From assembly GCA_965262305.1 (NCBI GenBank), contig CBDHEY010000002.1:1998188-2062187 (forward strand): a DNA stretch of 64,000 nucleotides, written 5' to 3'. Below, one piece after another: positions 35,112 to 43,048 of the stretch. The notes below the pieces were generated by a model. The model ran no database searches. It saw only the letters and a program-made list of their open reading frames with translations, and had not been told where the DNA came from. Source of the stretch: CBDHEY01 sp965262305. Its GTDB lineage: Bacteria > Pseudomonadota > Gammaproteobacteria > Pseudomonadales > Cellvibrionaceae. The translations under genes and the position numbers were made by a program. Numbering within the stretch: position 1 is the stretch's first letter; every line of letters starts with the position of its first letter.

Positions 35112-35834
35112 ATGATGAATATTCGCAGTTTTTTACTCGCTTTTTGCATTTTATGTAGTGGCAATGTATATCCCGAAAAGCGGCAAAATCTCGATTCACT
35201 CCGTTCACATATATTGGAGTTTTCGCAAGACTACTTTTTAGAAAAATATGAAGAAATGTATGGTCTGGAGAATATTCAAGTTAAGGTCGGCAATATTGAT
35301 AAGCGATTAAGGCTTGAAGCCTGCGACGATTTTTTGACTTTTGAAATGCGCGAACCACCCTATGGCAATGGTACCGCAACGATCAAAGTACAATGTGTTG
35401 AATCCCATAACTGGTCTATATACGTGCCTATTAAAACTGAGATTTTTGGAGAAATACTCGTTGTAGATAAGAGCTTGTCTCGAGGCCATGTGATTGAAGA
35501 GAGTGATTTACTCTTCCAGAGAACAAATCTTTCATCATTAAAGCGCGGCTTTGTGCAAACACAATCTCAAGTTGTTGGAATGGAGCTTAAACGGCATTTG
35601 GCAAGAGGCGCAGTGATCAACCTTTCTCATGTAAAAAAACCCAATATTATTACTAAAGGACAAGAAGTGGTCGTAGAGTCCAAGAGTAGCTTTCTTAGTG
35701 TAGAGTCTACCGCAGTCGCGTTAAACTCTGGTCACGAGGGACAGCAGATAAAGGTTAAAAACCTGCGATCAAATCGCGTGGTAGCAGGTATTGTGGTGGC
35801 TCCAGGTAGAGTCAGCGTATCTAATAAATATTAA
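35112..35834 (+). CDS. flgA: flagellar P-ring assembly chaperone FlgA
   Basis: A 240-residue periplasmic protein with a short signal (RSFLLAFCILCSGNVYP) and an SAF domain near residues 115-235 (VVDKSLSRGHVIEESDLLFQRTNLSSL, LKRHLARGAVINLSHVK, VESKSSFLSVESTAVALNSGHEGQQIKVKNLRSNRVVAGIV). It helps FlgI assemble into the P ring. AGGA at 35103-35106 supports the ATG at 35112. It is divergent from cheV. A small TGCAT/ATGCA hairpin with T8 at 35837-35867 may end the transcript before the flgM promoter. Confidence 0.93.
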   Translation: MMNIRSFLLAFCILCSGNVYPEKRQNLDSLRSHILEFSQDYFLEKYEEMYGLENIQVKVGNIDKRLRLEACDDFLTFEMREPPYGNGTATIKVQCVESHNWSIYVPIKTEIFGEILVVDKSLSRGHVIEESDLLFQRTNLSSLKRGFVQTQSQVVGMELKRHLARGAVINLSHVKKPNIITKGQEVVVESKSSFLSVESTAVALNSGHEGQQIKVKNLRSNRVVAGIVVAPGRVSVSNKY

Positions 35835-35877
35835 GATGCATAAATTTAGGAAAATGCAATTTTTTTAAAAAAAATGC

Positions 35878-35904
35878 TAAAGAACTTCAAATAATTGCCG
35901 ATAG
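35878..35904 (+). promoter_or_regulatory. sigma-28 promoter of flgM
   Basis: TAAAGAAC at 35878-35885, an 11-base spacer and GCCGATAG at 35897-35904, close to the sigma-28 consensus TAAAGTTT-N11-GCCGATAA (six of eight and seven of eight). It is placed 65 bases before flgM, as expected for a gene of the late flagellar class. Confidence 0.88.
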
Positions 35905-35969
35905 ACTAGATAAGAGGCGGAAATTTAGCAAATCAGGCTATAATGTAGGATATAAACTGGTATTTTATT

Positions 35970-36278
35970 ATGGTTATCGAACCTGGAAACAACAGCATTA
36001 ACACGCATTCTAACGCGTCAGGCAAATCTAAATCGCCTGCAGCAGCGGAAAAAAGTGTAGATTCTGCAAAAAGCCAAACAGCGAAAACTGAAAGTAGCGT
36101 GTCATTAAGCTCAACAGCTCAGTCTGTAGCTAAGCTAGAAGCAAAAATTGCAGAAGCTCCTGATGTTAACGTTGATAAAGTTTCAAGCTTAAAATCAGCG
36201 ATTGATTCAGGCAGTTATACTGTGGACAGTGCTTCGGTGGCAGATAAACTATTGGCACAAGATGGATTTTTTGAATAA
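35970..36278 (+). CDS. flgM: anti-sigma-28 factor FlgM
   Basis: A 102-residue FlgM, a small Ser/Ala/Lys-rich and largely unfolded protein. The C-terminal half has the family features: SVSLSSTAQSVAKLEAKIAEAPDVNVDKVSSLKSAIDSGSYTVDSASVADKLLAQD, including the conserved 'DSGxYxVD' before the last helix. It holds FliA (sigma-28) inactive until exported through the finished hook. A sigma-28 promoter just upstream gives feedback. It is followed by flgN after 177 bases. Confidence 0.93.
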   Translation: MVIEPGNNSINTHSNASGKSKSPAAAEKSVDSAKSQTAKTESSVSLSSTAQSVAKLEAKIAEAPDVNVDKVSSLKSAIDSGSYTVDSASVADKLLAQDGFFE

Positions 36279-36455
36279 GCGCTATAAAACTTTCCCGACT
36301 ATTCCCTCCTCAAACTAAACGGCACGATTTCTGCTTCATCGAAATATATAGACACATAGGGTACAAACCTTGCCGGCTTTTTGACAACAAGTATATAAAG
36401 CAACTAACCGAATAAAGTACCCTCAATAGAACTGATGCGAAATCGGAAGCTTAAA

Positions 36456-36932
36456 ATGAACATAGCGCCTAACCCTAAAGCTTTAAAACAAATGATTGCA
36501 AAAGATATTAGCGCTTGCGAAGCCTTAATAGAACTTCTCGATCAGGAACAAGAAGCCTTAAAATGCAGAGACGCTGTAAAGCTTTCTGAGATAATCAATG
36601 AAAAAGGTCCCTATCTCGAGCTACTCGAAAAAAGCGCCAACATTCGAAACCAGTGGGCATCAAAAAATCAAGGTACCACACCTGAAGACTGGGCGGAAAA
36701 AGTCCAAGAGAAAGAAGGCACAGAAATTCGTTCTTCATGGGATAAATTTAAAGAACTTATGCAGGACTGTAAAATAAAAAATGAAATCAATGGAAAAATG
36801 ATATCACGCAATCAAAAAGTATTTGGACGACTTCTCGAAATTCTGCGCGGACAAAGTACGAGTAATAACCTATACAATGCAACCGGTAATGCGGATGGCG
36901 GAAACCGCTCTCAAATGGTTGGCGAAGCCTAG
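36456..36932 (+). CDS. flgN: flagellar export chaperone FlgN
   Basis: A 158-residue helical protein from the ATG at 36456, chosen because GGAAGC lies eight bases upstream. The alternative ATG at 36435 would add seven residues. The FlgN pattern is seen in LIELLDQEQEALKCRDAVKLSEIINEKGPYLELLEKSA followed by a long coiled-coil and IEEINGKMISRNQKVFGRLLEILRGQ-like C-terminal helix. FlgN is the cytoplasmic chaperone of FlgK and FlgL, both encoded upstream in this locus. Confidence 0.88.
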   Translation: MNIAPNPKALKQMIAKDISACEALIELLDQEQEALKCRDAVKLSEIINEKGPYLELLEKSANIRNQWASKNQGTTPEDWAEKVQEKEGTEIRSSWDKFKELMQDCKIKNEINGKMISRNQKVFGRLLEILRGQSTSNNLYNATGNADGGNRSQMVGEA

Positions 36933-36947
36933 ATCCTTTACAAGAGA

Positions 36948-36976
36948 AATAGGTTAACTACCCAAAGTAACCTATT
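36948..36976 (+). terminator. possible terminator after flgN
   Basis: Perfect 9-base arms AATAGGTTA and TAACCTATT with an 11-base loop, 16 bases after the flgN stop. It is not followed by a T run, so factor-independent action is uncertain. Confidence 0.4.
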
Positions 36977-37068
36977 GCCTTCAAAATTAGTTAATCTGCT
37001 AATGACCTAATGGCGATAGTAAACGCCATTGCCAAATTCCTGTGATTGATTATACTCAGTTTTTGCTG

Positions 37069-37144
37069 GCCCTCGTAGCATAATGGATAATGCAGTCCCC
37101 TCCTAAGGGAAAGATTGCAGGTTCGACTCCTGCCGAGGGCGCCA
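37069..37144 (+). tRNA. tRNA-Arg (anticodon CCT)
   Basis: A 76-base tRNA with CCA encoded. The acceptor stem GCCCTCG pairs with CGAGGGC (37134-37140), then G and CCA. The anticodon stem CCC/GGG encloses the seven-base loop CTCCTAA, giving anticodon CCT, which reads the AGG arginine codon. The T arm GCAGG-TTCGACT-CCTGC is intact. It is a common isolated tRNA gene and a typical landing site for integrases, but no integrase or att repeat is seen here. Confidence 0.97.
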
Positions 37145-37205
37145 TTTGTATTTCAATAGTTAAAATTGAAAAATCACTTTAGTAAACAAATATTCATAAT
37201 ACAAT

Positions 37206-37871
37206 TTAAGAAAAAGTTCTTAAAACTTTTCTTCTTTTGGAAATACTAAAAAGACTTATAAAAGCCGAAATAAGCAATGCAATACTGGTAGGAATTGGAA
37301 CATATTCAGGAGGTGCTGAAGCTCCTCTATAGGTTAACTCTAAAGAACCTATTCGATCACTATATACGTTAAAGAACGGATCGTTACAACCAAATTCCCT
37401 ACATAAAACACCATTGTTGTATAGTCCAACGCGCGTTCCCACTACCCAGTTTGAAATACTGATGTCACTATCAAGATCTCTTGAGCTTAGGCTATTTATT
37501 TGCGCCCATTTATGCCCCAGATACATAGTGTCAGTTAACGTTATTGTTGTTAGCCTGCCCTCCGGAAACGCGGATGTGGTTCCAAAAACGTCGCTGTCTA
37601 ATTGTAAAGACCCTTCGACGGAGAGAACAGCAAAATGGTCTTGAAAAAACCCAAAGTCATTTCTACCCGGCACGTCAAGGTTTGTGTCAATAAGCAAATC
37701 AATATAAATAGTTTGGCGATTCGTAATTGGGATTTCCGGGTCATATCCACCAGAGCCTGGCGCAAAATCAAATACTCTACCTTCAAATCTAAGATATTCC
37801 ATCGCTGCATGAACTTTAATTGGAAATATAAAGATCAAGATAAATGGTAAAAAGATTTTTTTAATTTTCAT
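37206..37871 (-). CDS. exported protein with PEP-CTERM-like tail
   Basis: A 221-residue protein with an N-terminal signal peptide (MKIKKIFLPFILIFIF, cleavage after VHA) and a C-terminal sorting signal. That tail consists of VPIPTSIALLISAFISLFSISKRRK: a Pro-rich VPIP, a hydrophobic helix and a basic end, as in the VPEP/VPLPA-CTERM types. The middle is beta-rich, without a known domain. Such proteins are sorted by exosortase, usually in biofilm-forming gammaproteobacteria. No exosortase gene lies in the window. The gene lies 61 bases after the tRNA, on the other strand. Confidence 0.65.
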   Translation of the reverse strand: MKIKKIFLPFILIFIFPIKVHAAMEYLRFEGRVFDFAPGSGGYDPEIPITNRQTIYIDLLIDTNLDVPGRNDFGFFQDHFAVLSVEGSLQLDSDVFGTTSAFPEGRLTTITLTDTMYLGHKWAQINSLSSRDLDSDISISNWVVGTRVGLYNNGVLCREFGCNDPFFNVYSDRIGSLELTYRGASAPPEYVPIPTSIALLISAFISLFSISKRRKVLRTFS

Positions 37872-38162
37872 GCTAATTTCCCTAAGCTGTTTTTTTTAAT
37901 TTTAAATGTAGTTAATTGCAAAAATTTGACGTCAACATAAACTATTTTGTAATCCTACTAATTAGCGCAGAGGAACAAATAAAAGCTCACATTTTATGCA
38001 ATATGTATAATAATTTTTTGCAAATACAACAGAATAGAAAACTGTCTTATTTCTGAAACAGAAACTTCACAAATAAAATTGTCGCCTCTTTTAAAAAAAT
38101 GCCGTTTTAGTAATTGTGTTTATTAAGACGATACACATTCACTATTAAATGGGGCCAAGATT

Positions 38163-40958
38163 ATGAAACTACATCATATTGCTTTATCCACACTTGTCGC
38201 CAGCACACTAGTTGCTTGCGGTGGAGATGATGATAACGATTCTGAAGTAAGGGAGTTGCAAGATCAGGTAGCAGCTCTGCAAGATCAATTGCAAGACGAT
38301 ACTCAGGTAACAGAGTTACAAAACCAAATTGCAGCTTTGCAAGCCGAGTTACAGAATACTTCTACGCTTTCTGCAGAAGAAATTACTGCACTTGAAGAAG
38401 AGATTGCTAGCCTACAGGATACTATTTCTGAAATGACAGGTCCTTCTGTTGCGCTGGGTAGCCTTGCCACGACAGGCGCTAATGTATTAGCCAAAGACAA
38501 CACAGATAACCTTTGGAAGTATGCATTATTCCCTGATATGCAAGGTCGTGATGATGACGACTACAGTATCGAGCTAACGCATACTAATCCAGATGGCACT
38601 GTTGTAAATAACGAAGCACTGACTCGTTCTGGAAGTTTTTACGTAGGTGTGGATGTTAACCAAGATGGCATTTGGGATGGTTCGAGCCACCAAATCGACG
38701 TCACTGATCCGCTTAATCCAACGTTTGTTTTGGACGAAAATGGATTTGCTATTCCGGTAAATTCAGCTGACAGAAAAGATTCCGTTGGCGATTGGAAAAC
38801 GCTGCCCTATCCTCACGCTGAAGCTGTAATCGATAAGATCATCGAAGAAGATGTAGACGTAGTATTTTTCTTGGGTGATATCACTGAGCATCGAGCAGAA
38901 CACGAATATGTTCAGTTTAGAGATTACATCATGAAACCGCTGCAAGATGCAGGAATTGGTATTGTGCCTATTCGTGGTAACCACGAAATTGTGAATGGTC
39001 GTAACTGGTTAGCTTGGTTCTCTGCAGATTACGAGCTTGCAAAAACGTCAGTTAACAATGTTGACAATGGTGTTGATGTCTATGAGGAAGGTGCAGCATA
39101 CGACCAGGGTTATGCACTGTATCACCACTATGTAGGTAGTGTCTTGGATGATCGAATTGAGTCGGGCGAAATAACGCCGTATAGCGAAGAATTTCCTGAT
39201 CTAGTGTTCCACTACACTCACGGAAATACTTTATTCATTGCACTAGACCCCTACTTTGGTGATCTAGTGAGTACCAATTACCGTGCAACTTGGATTGAAA
39301 CCTACGATTGGATTCAACAGGTTATTGAAGAAAATGCAGAAACTGTCGATCACATTGTTGTTATCAATCACGAAGGTTTTTCAACCCGTCGTCGCCCACA
39401 AATGTATGAAGAAGAAGCCTACAATGCTTACTTAAACCTGTTAGATGAAGAGTACTTTCAAGAAGCAACTACTGCTGAATCTGATGACGAACGTCCTGAA
39501 GCGCTAGATTTACTTGCTTATGACGTTGGACAGTTGGGTTATATTACTCAACAGGCAGAATCTCAACCCAATTTAGTTGAAGACTTGTTTGGCTTATTTG
39601 CACACTACAATGTTCACTACCTAGTTGGTCACGATCATCAATATAAGCGCAGCGCAATTCACTCAATCCCAGGTGATAAGAGATCTCCATTTTTCACTGA
39701 AATTATTAGTGGAAACGCATCTTGGAAAGCTTACGAAAACAATTTTGGCACTAACGCATTGTACGAATCCGCAATTGCACAACAAAACTTTGTTGATATT
39801 CCTGATAGCGGTGCTGGTAAAGACCATTCAAGTACAATTTCTTTCGTAATTGCAGAAGTTAATAATCGTCAAGTTACTTACACAAACCACTATGCTAGAT
39901 TAAATGGCGATATCGGTTTCGACGATGGTTTTGCATCAAAAAATCAATTACGTTATGACTATGATAATAATCAGTGGAACTTTTTCGAAGAAGTCAATGG
40001 CACAACCGTCAACAACCCGATTACTATTACTTGGAAAATAGGCGACGTTGCAAGTTATACATCTGACGCAGTTAAACGTATCGTAGGACCAACCGAAAAC
40101 TACTTTACTACAACGACAACACCTGACGGCCAAGGTTATATCGGCACAGAGTTTACTATTATTGATGGTAACAACATGACATATAACAGCTCTTCTGCAG
40201 CATTGCGTTTAGATGAGGAAGGTGGCGCAACCCTTCAAAACATGAGTGAATTGCTCGCTTTAAGCTGGTTCACGGATAATGACGATACGACCCTATCGGA
40301 TATCATCTTTATTAATGGTAACCAAAACCAAGATGGCACCTTCTTCGACTACGATGGTTTCCAACAAAGAACTACCGTTACTGATTCTTCTTTAGGTATA
40401 ATCAACAGATACGGTTCGCGAAACGATCCAGCAACCACGATTGATGGTGATCGTGAGGTCAGTATTTCTCCCTCTACAGTATTCCATAATCGAAACGGTG
40501 AACTTGTGAACAACCCAACAATGGTGACACGAGATGGTGAGTTGGTTAAGGGAACTGACTATGCTGCTGAGCATGCTTTGGATTACGGCCCTATGGACGA
40601 CCTATACACGGGTGATAACATTATCGGTGAAAATGGTAGAGACTTTGCCGACGCTATGGCTGTCGCCATAACGGTGCCAGAAGGTACAAATCTGGATGAA
40701 ATCACGCTTGGTCGTTGGGATGAAGTAACTGAATCATGGGTACCAGCATTTAACGAACTTTGTTTCGCTAATACTGGTTACTCTGATCATTACAATGTTC
40801 AGTATCGTTTGGATGAACAAGAACCGGAAGGTGGCTTTGGTATTGACGGGTGTGAACAACAATACTGGGGTTATATTGAATCTTCTAACGCTATCTGGGG
40901 ATTCATTCATACCGATGGTTATTTTGCAGTTATTGCTAATCCTGATAATACACAATAA
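38163..40958 (+). CDS. lipoprotein with coiled coil and calcineurin-like phosphoesterase domain
   Basis: A 931-residue protein. The lipobox is VAC (Cys19), followed by an acidic Gly/Asp linker and a coiled coil with clear heptads from about 26 to 92 (LQDQVAALQDQL, LQNQIAALQAEL, ALEEEIASLQD), resembling an Lpp-like spacer. The phosphoesterase follows: DMQ (D125-Q127), GDITEH (238-243), GNHE (272-275), NHEG (about 402-405) and GHDH (489-492), the metal and catalytic set of metallophosphatases. Residues 560-931 are beta-rich and unassigned. It is probably anchored in the outer membrane and removes phosphate from an extracellular substrate. No similar neighbouring gene is seen. A strong terminator follows. 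Confidence 0.88.
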   Translation: MKLHHIALSTLVASTLVACGGDDDNDSEVRELQDQVAALQDQLQDDTQVTELQNQIAALQAELQNTSTLSAEEITALEEEIASLQDTISEMTGPSVALGSLATTGANVLAKDNTDNLWKYALFPDMQGRDDDDYSIELTHTNPDGTVVNNEALTRSGSFYVGVDVNQDGIWDGSSHQIDVTDPLNPTFVLDENGFAIPVNSADRKDSVGDWKTLPYPHAEAVIDKIIEEDVDVVFFLGDITEHRAEHEYVQFRDYIMKPLQDAGIGIVPIRGNHEIVNGRNWLAWFSADYELAKTSVNNVDNGVDVYEEGAAYDQGYALYHHYVGSVLDDRIESGEITPYSEEFPDLVFHYTHGNTLFIALDPYFGDLVSTNYRATWIETYDWIQQVIEENAETVDHIVVINHEGFSTRRRPQMYEEEAYNAYLNLLDEEYFQEATTAESDDERPEALDLLAYDVGQLGYITQQAESQPNLVEDLFGLFAHYNVHYLVGHDHQYKRSAIHSIPGDKRSPFFTEIISGNASWKAYENNFGTNALYESAIAQQNFVDIPDSGAGKDHSSTISFVIAEVNNRQVTYTNHYARLNGDIGFDDGFASKNQLRYDYDNNQWNFFEEVNGTTVNNPITITWKIGDVASYTSDAVKRIVGPTENYFTTTTTPDGQGYIGTEFTIIDGNNMTYNSSSAALRLDEEGGATLQNMSELLALSWFTDNDDTTLSDIIFINGNQNQDGTFFDYDGFQQRTTVTDSSLGIINRYGSRNDPATTIDGDREVSISPSTVFHNRNGELVNNPTMVTRDGELVKGTDYAAEHALDYGPMDDLYTGDNIIGENGRDFADAMAVAITVPEGTNLDEITLGRWDEVTESWVPAFNELCFANTGYSDHYNVQYRLDEQEPEGGFGIDGCEQQYWGYIESSNAIWGFIHTDGYFAVIANPDNTQ

Positions 40959-41016
40959 GCATTTAAAGAGTGGTGGGCTAAACCCATCACTTTGCTAATA
41001 AAGTATTTTTGATAAG

Positions 41017-41046
41017 CGGTTCGAAAACATTTTTGAACCGTTTTTT
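41017..41046 (+). terminator. intrinsic terminator after the phosphoesterase gene
   Basis: CGGTTC (41017-41022) pairs with GAACCG (41035-41040), with partial AAAA/TTTT pairing inside the loop, followed by T6. It precedes the HupE-like gene. Confidence 0.9.
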
Positions 41047-41097
41047 GTATATGAGCTTCAAGAGATTTTAAATTAATTTTGTTCGAGCATAACTAGT

Positions 41098-42204
41098 ATG
41101 AAAATTTTTTCACTCCTACTATTAATATTTTTCGCCATGCCAGTATGGTCCCATCAGTTTATGCCGACAAATGCGAAACTCACTTTGTTCCCCAACGATG
41201 AATATGTGTTGAGTTGCGATTTAGATATTATTGAATTTATTCAACAAGCACTAGATTTACAAGGAAATCCTCAAGAACTGATTCAACAAGTTAGAGAATT
41301 AGATATACAACAAATAGAGCAAGCATTAAAAAATGAAAAATTAAGTGTTTTAAAACAGATGACCATCAATATTGATGGTGAAAAAAATAAAATTGAAAAA
41401 TTTATTTTACCCCCTGCTAGCTATATAAGAAGAACTCTCGACCAACCACCTGCGACTACGGAATATCGTATAGTAGGAATCACTCGGGGTAAATTTCCAA
41501 AAGGTTCTGATAACATAAAGATCAAATTCCCTTCGCAATGGGGCTCTGTTATGTTAACAGTAGTTCGTTCTGCAAGCATGCTTGTGTCACCGGGCGGCGA
41601 GAGTTTACCAATATCTGTCTCTGCAAACACGCCTGCCAAAGCTACGGCATTTCAAAAAATACAAAACTATGTATATCAAGGAATCATTCACATTATTCCA
41701 AAAGGGCTCGATCATATTTTGTTTGTTCTAGCGTTGTTCCTACTTTCTCGGAACTTTAAAACGCTTCTTTGGCAAATTACTGTGTTTACTGCAGCGCACT
41801 CAATCACGTTATTTTTAGCGAGCTACCAATTAGTTAATGTTCCTGCCAAAATAGTAGAACCTCTGATTGCACTTTCTATCGTAGCGGTTGCGCTAGAAAA
41901 CTTATTTCATAGCCAACTAAAACCCTGGCGTATAGGGATAATTTTTGTATTTGGTTTACTGCATGGACTGGGTTTTGCGAGTGTATTATCAGATTTAGGC
42001 TTATCGGCCGAATGGATGTTAATCAGCTTGATTAGCTTTAACATTGGGGTTGAAATAGGACATATAGTCGTTGTCGCTGCTGCCTTTTTACTTGTGGGTT
42101 GGTTTAACCAAAAGGATTGGTATCGAACTCGAATTGTTTTACCAACAAGTGGTGCGATTGCACTAATTGGATTATTTTGGACTGTCGAGCGAATTATTGC
42201 CTAA
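41098..42204 (+). CDS. HupE/UreJ-family membrane protein
   Basis: A 368-residue protein with a signal peptide (MKIFSLLLLIFFAMPVWS-H). Residues 20-185 are a soluble exported domain of unknown type. The C-terminal part from about 190 has six membrane helices with HupE/UreJ-2 motifs: IHIIPKGLDHILFVLALFLL, TVFTAAHSITLFLA, PLIALSIVAVALEN, FGLLHGLGFASVL and FNIGVEIGHIVVVA. The spaced His residues (GLDH, AAHS, LLHG, GH) are the metal-coordinating positions associated with Ni2+ or Co2+ transport. It is separated from the phosphoesterase gene by a terminator and so is probably not co-transcribed. Confidence 0.85.
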   Translation: MKIFSLLLLIFFAMPVWSHQFMPTNAKLTLFPNDEYVLSCDLDIIEFIQQALDLQGNPQELIQQVRELDIQQIEQALKNEKLSVLKQMTINIDGEKNKIEKFILPPASYIRRTLDQPPATTEYRIVGITRGKFPKGSDNIKIKFPSQWGSVMLTVVRSASMLVSPGGESLPISVSANTPAKATAFQKIQNYVYQGIIHIIPKGLDHILFVLALFLLSRNFKTLLWQITVFTAAHSITLFLASYQLVNVPAKIVEPLIALSIVAVALENLFHSQLKPWRIGIIFVFGLLHGLGFASVLSDLGLSAEWMLISLISFNIGVEIGHIVVVAAAFLLVGWFNQKDWYRTRIVLPTSGAIALIGLFWTVERIIA

Positions 42205-42286
42205 CGATTTTATTGAAAAAATTCGTTTTACCAAACCGCATCTATACTTAGGTCAAAATAAAAATAAAGCTTCGTTCAATTTATCG

Positions 42287-42898
42287 TTACCACTGAGTTC
42301 CAACTACTAAATGAATTCCATCATAGCCTGAATTCTTGGGAAAAAGTGCTGCATTGGATACATGCATATATCGAATTCCGATACGATATTTAAAATTTTC
42401 GTTTGCTTTAATAAGAAAACCGCCGCCAAAGTTAATGGTAAACATTGAACGACTGCCATTCGACGGAAAAGGAACATCAAATGCATATTGATATCCACCG
42501 CCAAGATCGATAAAAGTGTCAACGTTACGGCTCAAGCTTGATTCAAAAATAAAATTTAGGTCAGTACCGATGCCATAACCTGTACCTCCTTCATAACCTT
42601 CTTGTGGTCGAGCATCTAAATAGCTCACTACCCAATCTTGCTGCAAACGTAACTTACCTTTTCGAGCCGCGCAGTTTCCGTACATGGCTCGCCAAGGATC
42701 GCCTTCGTTATCTTCGCTTAAACGAGTGAGCGGTAACGAAACACCAATTTGTTTGAAACCTTGATCGTCACATTTTTCGCTACCAAACCAAAGCGCACGA
42801 ATGATTGGCGCAAAAAGTGGATCCGCATTAACACCACCGGAAATAAGTAACAAAATGATGAGTAATGATACATTTTTTAAGGACATTATTGGATTCAT
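42287..42898 (-). CDS. PagL-like outer-membrane lipid A 3-O-deacylase/acyloxyacyl hydrolase
   Basis: A 203-residue barrel with a signal peptide (LLIILLLISGGVNA-DP). The C-terminal part YRIGIRYMHVSNAALFPKNSGYDG matches the PagL active-site segment: catalytic-type H179 and S181 in MHVSN. The acidic third residue, usually Glu 14 positions after the His, is Asp193 at the same spacing. The end GTQW is an aromatic outer-membrane insertion signal. The enzyme removes an acyl chain from lipid A. The 100 residues before the barrel core contain a cysteine pair (EKCDDQG, GNCAARKG), which is not usual for PagL. Alternatively it is a non-catalytic relative. Confidence 0.72.
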   Translation of the reverse strand: MNPIMSLKNVSLLIILLLISGGVNADPLFAPIIRALWFGSEKCDDQGFKQIGVSLPLTRLSEDNEGDPWRAMYGNCAARKGKLRLQQDWVVSYLDARPQEGYEGGTGYGIGTDLNFIFESSLSRNVDTFIDLGGGYQYAFDVPFPSNGSRSMFTINFGGGFLIKANENFKYRIGIRYMHVSNAALFPKNSGYDGIHLVVGTQW

Positions 42899-43048
42899 TA
42901 GAATGTCTATTCATTATTTAAAACTCAATAAGTATTAAAATATATCGACTCTCGAAGTTTATCAACTTATTTAGAGAATTGAATTTAAGTTACACACGCT
43001 TTTTGCAAGTAAATAAAAGCGTGTGTAAAAGCCACAAACAAATTATGC

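Noticed and set aside
37069..37205. tRNA-Arg as an integration site
   Set aside because: No integrase gene and no repeat of the tRNA 3' end is seen in the following sequence.
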